Assembly (NCBI GenBank): GCA_963978545.1
Contig: OZ021731.1
Coordinates: 57,523,242-57,587,241, forward strand
Source: Linyphia triangularis
Taxonomy: Eukaryota; Arthropoda; Arachnida; Araneae; Linyphiidae
Reading direction: 5' to 3'
DNA: 64,000 bases
A program made the translations under genes and the position numbers. Positions 1 to 12,036 of this stretch are shown here, piece by piece (positions within the stretch are counted from its first letter, which is position 1; each line of letters starts with the position of its first letter). Below the pieces are notes generated by a model. It did no database searches and was not told the origin of the DNA. It saw nothing but the letters and a program-made list of their open reading frames with translations.

Positions 1-1276
1 TAGCAAATTGAGTATATTCACTTTTTTAAATATAATCATTCTACCCCCACCGTCTTTTTATCACTTTAGCCCTAAAATTAAGTATTACATTATCATTTTG
101 TTATTAACATTGTGTAGAAAAATTACAAATACGATTGTAACATTCAAAAAATGATATGTTTTATTCGTCAAAATATTTAATAATGTAAAAATTAATAAAC
201 ATATTTAGGATTTTACTTAGCTTCAATAAAAACTGCAAAATGTTTCCACAGCATTGTATTGTATATTACGACATTCAATTCAAAATGTCTACTGAACCAT
301 GAAGGCACTAGAATATTTCTTAATGGAAACAAGTTAATTCCTTAAATAAATTTCTCATTTATATAAATATTTTATTACAGTCCTGAAATATAAAAAACAT
401 GTATATTTTTAAAATTTAAATATAATTTCCAAATTGAACTTGAAGCATAGTCATTATAATTTTGTTTCATACCTTACAAGACCTTTAATAGACCTTGTTT
501 ATCATTCAATCCGCAGTAAAATTCTTATCGCATACCATTTTGTTCAACAAAAATATTTTTGGAATTCACACAATTTTTAAAATGCATTTACTATGTACAA
601 TATATAAAGATTTTTTGTAAACAATATTTTCTTTAGTTGAATACAAAAAAAAATAAAACTATAACTTAAAAATATATAATTTACAACTTTAAACGATGAA
701 AACACATTCAGAAAGTACAGATCTTACTTCAGGAATAAAATCTTCATTCTCATATTGTATGTTCTGGAAGACGAAAAAAAAAACATTATTAAATTAGTGA
801 TTTTATACAATAACATCTTCTTAAAATAATAGAACTTTTTTTAAAAAAGAAATAACAAAAAGAATATCAACATAACAAGATTCCTCTTTTGAAAAATATA
901 CAATATGATTTTATTATAATAGAATTGCACTTTCAACTCTGTCAAAAAAAGTTATAAATAAAATAAAAAGAGAAAAATTCGACTGAAAACTTGAGGAGAA
1001 TCCCTACAAAATTTAACCATTTATGTATTTTAATAGCATCAGTAACAACAATCTATAGAAAATTTAACGACTGAAAAATTGTTTCAAGTAGATAAGAATT
1101 CCAATAACTTTTTAAAATTTAACACAAAACATGCATTTCATATTAAAATTATCCAATAGTAAATATGGCTACACCTCAAGTGGTTTTGCAGAAAAGGGAA
1201 AAAAGAAATTTTACTACTTCATTGTATGAATTACTAATCACAACTAAACAATTTCTATTAATTAAGATCACAACTT
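1..1276. other. AT-rich sequence, presumed intron or 3' region of CNK
   Basis: I see no PH-domain coding sequence and no other open exon here. A CTTCCAG acceptor-like site near 775 on the minus strand leads within four codons to an in-frame stop, so it is not a good coding exon. The rest is AT-rich with T/A homopolymers. Confidence 0.5.
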
Positions 1277-1341
1277 TTATTGTAGTTTATAGAGGGAAAA
1301 CTTAAAAGAAGAGCCATCTTTGGTTTTACCCGCTTGTGCTT
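1277..1341 (-). CDS. Candidate alternative terminal exon of CNK
   Basis: On the minus strand a TGCTGCAG acceptor at 1349-1342 is followed by sequence that, joined in phase 1 to exon 15, reads EAQAGKTKDGSSFKFSLYKL plus Q and then TAA at 1279-1277. The stop overlaps an AATAAA hexamer (1281-1276). The resulting intron would be only 126 nt, similar to other short introns in this gene. A 21-codon open stretch is not improbable by chance, so this is tentative. If used, it would give an isoform of about 1364 residues without a PH domain. Confidence 0.3.
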
Positions 1342-1467
1342 CTGCAGCACAAAGCAGGTTTTGTAAAAGATTACTTTTTTTTAAAAATACTCAAATTTTT
1401 TAAACATAGATAATCTACAATGCTTTTAAGGATGCAATTTAAAAATTAAACAAAAACTATTACTTAC

Positions 1468-3531
1468 CAACATCAGTAACAATTCGAGGTTTGTAAAAAT
1501 CTGACTCTGCAATTGAAGGGACACAGGGACTTGCTCTGGAGCCAGCATTTGAGCCATGCTCGCTACCACTGCTACTTGTGTTCCTCTTCTTACTCAACAT
1601 AGAAACACCCATGGTTGGTAATGTTGGTGACCTAAGATCAATCAGAGGTGCATCTTCCACAATATCAGAATCTCCTGATGGATATTTCATTGGAAAATGA
1701 GGTTTCGTTTGAGTTTCGACATAATAGTAACAGCTGCCAGCTGAAGATATGGTGCTACCTGATGAACTACTGTTCAGGCTACAACTGCTGCTGTATCCCA
1801 GACTGTCGGTAATTGAGTTACTTGTGCAATTCAACGCTGTCGTGAATGAATCGTCATTGCTTAGGCATAGATTTGTATTCATGGTTGAGGTAACTTCCTC
1901 TAATTGTTCATCAACAAAATCCATCTCGGTCTGAGATGAAGAGCTTTTGGTGAAACCAGGATAAGATTCTGTTGGAGGTTTTGGAATGTTCATCATTAGT
2001 GTGGTGATGGCTGGCTGGACATTTTTACCATACACTCTTCTTATGTCCTCCATTTGAGTCACTTCACAATTTTCTATGTATTTACTACTTGAATCATCAC
2101 TCGGAGATTTTTTGCTGATTTGCTGGAAAGCTGAGTAGTTATCCAAATGTTTCCTTGTAAGAGGATTGTTTTCTTTGATAGGGCAAAACAAATTCTCCTT
2201 GATAAAACATGGGCTAGTGTGAGCTTGGGTGATGGTTTCTGGAATTCTTCCATTTGGGAGATGATCTCCGTCTTTACAGGGCAAGTCATGTTCAAATTCC
2301 TTTTCAGCGGGATATAAAAAATGGTGGTCTATAGATTTTTCAGAATGATTGTCTCCTTCCTCAAAGTCCTTTGACTGCCCTTTCTGGTAAGGTATAGTTT
2401 CATACATGTGTTCTTTCTCTGCACACTCTCCTGGATAGCCTTTATTGTCACATTCAGGAAGTGAGCTGACACTACTCTTATTGGACAGCTGTGAGGTGTA
2501 GAGACTATGAATTTGTTGACTAGTTGCTGACTTAAACACATTTATGTTCCTAGAAGGTGGGTTACAAGATGCTGGCAGATCAACTGGATGCTCGTGTACA
2601 GAATTTACAACATTCTTCCTCAGAACTTGTGGATTGGAATCGTTAGGAAAGGTCTGTTGGATCTTTGGCTGAGGAATTTGCCGAAATTGTCCCATTTGCT
2701 GTTGCATCTTACCAGGCACTATGTAGCCATTCTGCAATGGTACATTCCTTCTGGGATTAGGAGGTGGCTTTTGAGGTAGTTGTTGGTTGGAAGGTACATT
2801 CTGGAAAGCACTCTGAGACTGGATGTGGTTCATTTGCAGGGCATGGTACATACGAAGAGCCAGCTCATCAATGACTGCCGAATTTGCAGCATTCATCTGC
2901 CCTTTGCAGTTACCATTACCTTGGCTTTGCATCAAGTGCTGTCTTTGGCTCAGCATATTGTACATTTCTGCTAACTGCCTTGTGAAATGGGGATCCATTC
3001 CATGGAAAAGAGGCTGGGGCTGGCCATTAGGTTGGAATTCTTGTTGTCGGTGAATGGGATTAGGATCAGACACAGTGCTGAGTTCTTCGTAGATTTCATA
3101 TTCCTCTGAACTACTGTCTTCTTCAGAGGACATAGCTATGTTATTAAAACTCAAAGACCTCCCAGAAGGAGAATAAAAAGCAGTAGGATATCCAGTTTTT
3201 GGGTTCCTTAGAAGATTAGAAGGGCCTTGAGTTGCCAATTTTGACATTTGGCGAGCTCTTTGGTAATGTAAGTTGTTTCTTGTAGGCTGAGGCAAATGGT
3301 GGATGGTTTGCTTATTTGGCGGATGATTGGTGGTGGCTTTGGCCTTCAGAGAAACAATCTTGCTTTCATGCATTTCACATGGGTACTGAGGAATCTTTGC
3401 ATAATTTATGGACTTGGGATGGATGTAACTGTCAGTAATTTTGGAATTTTGTTTCTGAGAATGTGTTTCACTATTTACATCAGACTGCAATTTTGAATTT
3501 TTTACAGGATGACAAGGGTTGGTGTTTAATC
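1468..3531 (-). CDS. CNK: CNK exon 15: large low-complexity C-terminal linker exon
   Basis: A single 2064-nt exon encodes residues about 655-1342, starting LNTNPCHPVKNSKLQSD and ending KPRIVTDVG before the donor GTAAGT at 1467-1462. It is Ser/Gln/Asn/Pro rich with no recognised globular domain. Visible features are an acidic-serine motif SSEEDSSSEEYEIYEEL at about 789-805 (possible casein-kinase substrate with embedded tyrosines), a helical-looking stretch at about 837-888 (TRQLAEMYNMLSQRQ to LALRMYHALQM), and several Ser-rich runs near the end. A long linker is known in fly CNK. If the donor is ignored the frame stops three codons later (GGT AAG TAA), which I take as intron sequence. Confidence 0.85.
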
Positions 3532-6500
3532 CTGAAATAAAATTGAAAACTTAAGTACAACATATAAATTGATTAATACAATGTAATTTTATACCTTATA
3601 ATCCATTGCTAAGCCAAACACAAGAGTTTAAATTAGTTTTATATTTAACTCCTGACATTACTTATATTTCAATGCATACATCTATAGAAAGAGTAATGAT
3701 TTTTTAATTACACAAATATTTACTCCCTCTTTAAAGTGTACAAAATATACTATGCATTATTTCAGCAAAATGCCATAATAACATTTTAAATGTATAAAGC
3801 AAACAAATTAAATTATAGCATTTATTATTATTATACTTTCATTAACTATTTTTTCATCAATTGTAAATCTACTTCTAAAGTCACATATAATGATGCTTTG
3901 AAAGACTTTAAAATGAAATTAACTTTAAAAAAAAAAGAAACTTTTAAATGACTATGAATAATATTTTTTAACAGAAGCTGTAGTTTTTTTTAGCTCAACT
4001 CAGATTTGAGTAGTATAATTTATAGGTTTTTATTACAGAATGTTGGATAAGGTCATAAATGTAAATGAATTAAAAAAATGAAAGTTACCTGGTCTTTTGC
4101 ATTGAGCCTGACTTCGATCATGCAAGGGATTCTAAAAAATTTAATAAGGGTAAAAAAAAATTAAAAACGAACAAAAGCATAAACTAAATAAAAACATAAA
4201 ACAATAAATAACTTCAACTAAAGAAAAAAGTTAAGTGCTTTCAAATAGTACAAAACTTCGTGTTTTTTCTTCCTTCCATTTCAGCAAATAATAGTAATAA
4301 GGTTTCTTACTTGTTTTGGAGATGTAACAGATTTTTCAGCTTGACTGCTGTTCACTCTGAAAGTGAGAAGGAAAAAAGGTTTAATTTTTTTTTAAATTAC
4401 ATTTTCTCAACAAAAGGTTCATTTTACAATAACCATTGAAAATATTTATAAGTCAGTTGTGAACAGGGTTCCCACTCAAATCACAGATTGAAAATCAATG
4501 ACTTTTCAGGACCTAACTAATGTTTTTAATGACCTTTGAAAATTTGTTTTCAGGCATCATGACTATATATAAATTTTTTATAAAGTATATTCTACCAAAA
4601 CAGTTACAAGTTGGCACATGCGTAATATAAATATGTCAAAAAATTCCGATACAGTGCGAATGAGTGGCGGTCATGCGGGGATAGCAAGTCCGAGTTGTAT
4701 TTTTATAAATTTTGCAGTTGGACAACATACTAAAAAATTAAGGACTTTTAAAGACCATTAAGCATTTTCAAGGACTTTTAAACACCTCTAAGCATTTTCA
4801 AGGACTTTTAAGCACTTCTAAGCATTTTCAAGTACTTTAAATGCCTTGAAAACAGGTTCAAAAATATTAAGCACTTTTAATGACTTTCAATGACCGTGGG
4901 AACCCTGGTGAAACCCCATTTAACTTGATGTTAAAAAGCATTTTTAATATACAGAATTATGAAAAAGTATTTAAAAACTAAATTAAGTATAAATGTGAAA
5001 CCAAATAAAAGTATAATAGCATGCAGGATCAATAAACAAAAATGCATACTGAACATGATTATCTTACAATAGTAAAAGTATTGTGACAAGGTATAGATTT
5101 CTAGCCAACAAAAGAAATGAAATTTAGAGTTGAATACATAGTCTTACAAACTAAAGCTATACAAACTAAAGTCTTTAAATTGTCTTACCTTTCACTAAAC
5201 CCTTTAGCATTTGCTGTTCTTTTCAGACTACGTAACTGCAAAAAAAAATTAAATGTTAAAATAATTTATAAAATAACAAATAAAATTTAGTAAGCAATGT
5301 TTGTCCATAATTAGACACAATTAAATGTATTATGAATAAGTCCCGTATTTAAGCACATTTTTTACTATAGCTTGTGTTATGATTATTCAAATTGCAACAC
5401 TTTTATAAAAGAGTTAAAATTTGAAGCCAGAAAATTTTCTAAAGAATTGGGTAATGGTTAATTATTTTCCACAACTTTGCAAGAGTAACGAAATATGAAT
5501 ATATGCTCCTAATCCACAAGAAGCTTACTCAAATGAAGACTTTTTTAATTTTACGAACTATACTGCAAACTTTGGATTGGTTAGGCATATACTCAACAAC
5601 CTGTTTTTATGCACAATAACAACTAATCAAGCCGAACTCATAGTTTAATGTGGATTCTAAACAAGATGAAACTTTTAAGTTGGAGAAAACTATATTTTTC
5701 TAATATTTAATTTTTTTTTTTTTTTTTTTTAAATGAATAACTGACCTCAGAAAGAGATGGCCTCCCTTCTCTGAAGGGAAACTGAAACATATTCCCAGAA
5801 GTTTTCTTCAGTTTTGGTGATCCATTACCGCACTTTGGACTCTTTGGAGATCCATTTTCTTTGGGTGATGAGCAGGGCTGAGAGCTAGAGTCTGAACTGA
5901 ACAGCGTAAGTGCATGCTGTAGGAGTCCTAAAAGAAAGATATAGTTGAACAAATATTTTAATAAATTCCATTCTTATTTACACAAATACTCATATGTCAA
6001 CAGTTATATAGTTTGGCTGCTTAAAATGAAAATACCTATTAAGAATGTATTTCTTAGGTACAACTTTACAGTAATTGATCATTTGAGACACATTTTATTT
6101 AATGTGTTTACTATAGTATTTAATTAAAATGTACATATGTCTATCATTAAAAATCAAATATGGTATTCGGCCTAGTATAAAAGTAAATTCAACAACATTT
6201 TTCTAAACGATTCCTCATTTAAATCATCTTAGATTGAATAACAACACCAACTGACTTATTTTCAGCGGTTTGCATACGGCCAACAAGAGAGTGCAATGCA
6301 TTTAATTTTTTGTTTTAACCTTGATTTTTCAATTAAGTATCTTAATAAAATTGTGAATAATACTTATTTGTTAAATTTTTTTTCATTGGAATATTTGAAA
6401 ATCTTAAAATCATAATTCTATTCCCTGTGAATCATACTACTTTTCTTCACATTATTTTCAAAATCCAAAGAGGAGCAAGTGCACCTCCATACCGATGCCT

Positions 6501-7652
6501 ATGCTAACAAAAATAAATATTGGGAAAGGGAAGACGATACAAAAATGTGTTGCAACTTTCCCATAAATTTATATTTTTAATCAATTTTCAACCTGCCTGA
6601 AATCCAATGAAAGAATGCCAGGAAAAACTAAATATGGACGAGATTTCACTCTTAACATAATTTATGTATTTTTTCTGCAAACACAAAAAAATGTTGTGAT
6701 GACATATAAACCAACAAAAAAATTTTAAGGAAACTTTTAGAAATTCTAATTTTTTAAAGTGTCTAAATGAAATACCTTCAGGTTTCTTCTTTTGTCTATT
6801 AACCCAATCGGCAAGTTTCTGTTTTGGACTCTGACTGCCTGAAGGTGGAACTTCTTGCGCTACAGCTTCATTAACACTTTGCGGTGGGGCATTAATACGT
6901 AGTGGCGGTTTTGGTGGAGGACATGGTGTAGGTTTTGGTGGCAAAGGTACTGCAACACCGGCTCTAGCTACCGTCTCCGAGTTCTTCAATGCCTCTTGCC
7001 TTTTTAAGTGACCAGTCATGAATTTCTCCTGGGGAGGTTTCAAGAAAGGGCTTTTAGTTGTTTTGGAATTTTCGGTCTTTGAATCCTCATTCTCTTCTTT
7101 TTGAGGTTCCTCTTGGCTAGAGGTTTGACCGTCCCTCTTGAAAACATTGTCTTCCAAATCAATCGTTTTGTTGGGGTCATAAGAAATTGTTCGCAACACG
7201 GATTCTTTGCGCTTGGAGCTGTTACCAATGAGCTCTTCCAAACTGACAGGGGCTTGAAGTTGGGTTGGGGAGACACCTGTAACTGTGGCCCGACGACGCA
7301 GTTTGTTTCGAGGTTTATTCACAGCAAATAGCTTTTCTTTTTCAGATGCTAGTCCTCCGTTAACTTCAGACACGCTGTTGGCTTCAACCCTAAAAAGGAT
7401 TTGTTATTCATGACTATTAATTTGCCGTAATAACTTGACACATACAAATCCTAATTAAACACATTGCTGGCTACAAATCATAGGAATATTTTTCATTTAT
7501 TAAATTATAAAAATGGGTTGTTTTAGATATTGCATTTAAATTCTTATCTGAAAATTATTTCTTGAATTAAGAAACATCTATTTCTTAATATTTTTTTTTT
7601 CTTTTTTTTGCAAAATTTTCAACCATTATAGTTTAGTTATATGTTTTCCGTG

Positions 7653-7689
<37 letters not shown>

Positions 7690-10600
7690 TTATAGTATAC
7701 TCTTCACTTTTAAAATGTTCTAGGATTCATTTTATGTAGCAATCATTAGTAGAACAAAATATTTCCATTGCAATGACTTATTTTAATGTTTGATTTTTTT
7801 TTTTTTTTATTATAAACTTTACTTTTGTTCAAGACAATTTCAAATGAGCTTCATACAGCAGCAAGAAACACTATGTTAATAGTAAATACTACGATGTTGT
7901 TTAATTGACTATTAATAATTTGTTTACCTTGTTCCTGGTGATCTGGGACATAATTCCCGAATATCTTTTCCTTTATTCCATTTATACAGTTTACGGAATG
8001 CAGTTTTTTTAGAAGGTATCCGATAGGGCCACAATGTAATAACCTGTGAAAATAAAACAATAAATTAATTGAACAATTATAGATAAAATTTAGTTTACAT
8101 AATTCTTGCAATAACCCCTTTCAGATAAAAATAAATTTACAAATAAAAACCATTATAATTAAGTCCACAATGGAAAAAAAACTCACCTGTCCAAGGACAT
8201 TGGGATGCCTGGGTCTCTTTTTCAAAGTCAAATGTACTTCAGTTGGATGTTCTTTCATAGCACAGATTATGTTCTTTAACTGCCAACCAACCTAAATGGC
8301 ATTTAACAGATATAGTAATGCCATTTCAAGTGTCATACAAACACAGACTTAACATGTATAAGAATTAACTTGCACCCTAATTATGCAGTCAAAGTTACAT
8401 AATTGGGGTCAATAATAAACTTTAAAAATCATATATTTCATATTACTAATGAAGAGTTTACTTAGAAAAGCATTCCTCATAACTTGATCTGCGAGAGATT
8501 TTTCTGCTGATCACTAACTGTGCAGAAGGCATAAAATATTGCACCTTCTGGTGTGAAGTTTTTTTTGTTTTTTTTTTTAATTTGCTTTTATCCATAACTT
8601 TTTTTCAGTTTGTTATAGTTTGTCTATGATAGAATTAAAAAATAACCTAAGCAAAGGATGTGTCACAATTAATTTATAATTTTTTTTAAAAATACCCAAT
8701 AAACCACAACAAAAAATTTTAAATATGTTTAATATTAAAAAAAAATATTATTTCTTCAGAAAGCTAATTATATGCGGATCAAGTAATAGTAGAAATCATT
8801 GCTGTACTCAAAACTCCTAATTCTGTTAATACTTACAACAGTTTGATAATTCACTTGCACAATCTCATCCCCTTCTTCAACTTTACCAGTTCTGTAAGCA
8901 GGACTCTAGACAATAAAAAGATTGTTTATTAGATACATGTTTGAATATATGGATAATAACTTATTTAACTAATAATTCAAAATTGGTGCAATATACAATT
9001 CGTAAATATGTCCTTATTTAATGAACAATGATAAACATTAATTTATAAAATGAGAATAAATTTAAATTACCTGAAATTTAATTTGTTCAATGATATGTAT
9101 TCCTGAGAAATGGATACCTTCCAGTGAATTTATATGAATTCCCTAAAATAAATGCAATATTTGAATAAAATAATTCATAAACATGATTAAAAATACTTAA
9201 CAGCTCATGTTTGCCTATTAATTTAATTAGAAAACAGAATAAAGAATAATATCAATGAATTTTGAATTTTTAGAGAATACATTATTATTTAAAAGGATAA
9301 TTAAAAAAAGGAATTTACCATGTAAAACATTTTGTCTCAACTAGTAAATTGAATTAAATTGTTTTTATATTGTTTTAGTGTTGTTATTATTGAGTAATAA
9401 ATTCTGAGCATAAATTAAACTATACAAAAATAATAAAAGAAGAGAAAAAAAATAGTTTTGTGACTTAAATTGTGATAGGATATTTTAGGTTCAATTCCAA
9501 TAACAAAAATAAAACTCTTATTCATGAAACAAAATAATGTTGAATGCTTATGAAACCAATAACAAAAAAACAAAAAAATTTAACTTGCTATACAAAGAAA
9601 GTTTTTAACTTTTGTTCTAAATATAAGCATTTACAACTGATCGCCATTTTACTTATGATCTACACAATTTAAAATAAACTCATGTTAGAATTAATGAAAA
9701 TAAAAGTATAAATATATAATTGCAAATATTTGGTAACAGATGAATTCCCTCTAACTATTTTACTTTTATGTTCTATTTAAAAATACGCTGTAAATATGAA
9801 AGAAATTTAAATAAAACAGTTTAAAAGTTTAATTCAGGTATTTACATTAGAAACCATTTACATATCCCTTGGAGGAAAATTCCAAACTTACCAAATCATC
9901 ATCCACTTTTCGTTTAATTTTGGCAACTTCAAGTGAAGCAGGTTGTATGATAAGAGAGTCATTGAAATCCTGTACAACTTTATCACTTTGAGCAGCCAGC
10001 TTAGCACACTGTAAAAAAAATATGGCATGTAATTATCAAACAAATAATTCAACACATTTTTAAACAAAGAGAAAAGTTTTATGCATGCTTTTAAATAGAT
10101 GGTAAAATAAAAACCAGTTTTTAAAACATTACAAATCAAGAATGTACAAATTAAATTTAGTCAAAATTAAACAACAAAGGAAATTAAATTTAGATGAGCA
10201 AAAACCTTTGATAAGGAGAAAAATGTCCAACTGAATTTAGAAAATAAACAATCCAAATTAATTAACAGACCACAGCATAACTATATACAAATAAATACAA
10301 ATATTTTTTTTGTTGCTTTTTAAAATAGCCTATGTGACCTAGTCCTATCTATTTAACACCAATCAGTAAATAACATTTAATTATTTCTTATTTAAAGCAA
10401 GTTTTCAAACAAATATTTTCTCAAGGAAATTTTCGATTTAAGAATATACATACCGTTTCTTTTATTATGCCATGAGGATTTTCAGCAAATTGATCCCTTT
10501 GTGCGGTTGAGGCCAGCTCAACGCTTAACTTCAAAATGGTTTTCCTGACATCCGAGTAGCTTTCTTGGCCAACAAATGGATACCTAGAAATATTTCAAAA

Positions 10601-11998
10601 AGGTATTTAAAATGCTTATTTTAAATTAAGGACAATATTTACGAGTTGTCTTTGATTATTTTGAATGATGCATAGACATTAAAGAAAAATGGAGGTTAAC
10701 TTGTATGCTGCCAATTAAGAACAAAGGATTGCAATTACACTTTTGCAATTACACTTTCTTGGCATTCAATTCAATTCAAATTATTGAAAAATTAAGAATT
10801 AAACATTAACTGCCATGTGTTCCCCCCTGTGTGTAATCTCTACCCATTTGCAAATAATCCTGCCAGCATCCATGAAAAGTAATAAAATAAATGAAGGAAA
10901 CTGTAGGTAATTTTCAAAATCATAAATTTTTAACAGAAATTGGATATTTTAAAAATAAATCAAATTTGTCAGGGAGCCAAGTTTCCCCCAGAATATAACA
11001 AAAACTATAAATATTCATGAAATACCACAATAAATGTCCAACAATACCTTCAACAATGTTACAACATTAGGGGAATAAAAACTCTCAAACTATCCAAACT
11101 TTATAACACTTTGATAATATACAAATCAAGTTAAAGGTTTACATTCAGTTTCAATTCCTCAATTGTTAACATTAACCCACAACAATTTGAATTTATAAAA
11201 AAACAACGTTCTTAAAAATTTACATATTTTACAAAAAAATACTTTAAAAACTAAAAAGTTTGATCAAGATTTAAAAAAATATATTTAATCATATTTTAGA
11301 AGTAAAAATAAAAGAAACTGATGGTTATCAATATGCTTTGTTTGCTCTAAATTCAAAGAAATATAAAAACAACAAATATCACTTTGTATTGCTTAAGATT
11401 AATAACTTGTAAGACTTCATTTTGCTTTCATAAATTATTCCCTCCACTAGAGTAAATTTTAACTAGGAAAATACAAACAAGTAAATAACTAAATTTAAAG
11501 GAGTAATGATTGAGTACCTGTCCAACCATGATATTAAAGATTTGACTAGATTGATGATATCAGAGACTGCTGATAGTGTTTCTACAGACACTCGTTCTTT
11601 CTTTCCAGTGTCTGCAAAATCTTGGCACACTCGCTTGAGGTCATTGAAAAGACTTTGTGCTTTACAACCCAGTTTAAGCGCCAGAGACTGCAGTGTTTCA
11701 GATGTCAGATTGTAATGCTAGGGAAATATATTTTTTTTATAATATTGATAACAAAATTGAACTTAAATAAGTAGTACTTTGTGCGGTTTAAGTAAAAAAA
11801 TTATTTAAGATATTTCAAAATAATTTATTCCTGCATTCAATGAGTTACTTTAAACATTATAACTGAAAAAAGACTAAATAAAAAAAATGTATAAGGTTAG
11901 TGCATATTATTGAATACATTTTCAAATAATTAAAAAGACATTGTGAAACAATTAATTGCTTCAATTTTAAGTTGAATTTAGAATTGTAAAATTCAGTG

Positions 11999-12036
<38 letters not shown>

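Noticed and set aside
728..774. Minus-strand acceptor CTTCCAG followed by a short possible exon
   Set aside because: In the phase required by exon 15 it hits TGA after four codons; less convincing than 1277-1341.
6588..6775. Extension of CNK exon 10 to the stop at 6588
   Set aside because: The donor GTATTT at 6775 joins in frame to a convincing exon 11; the extension is AT-rich and hydrophobic-random.
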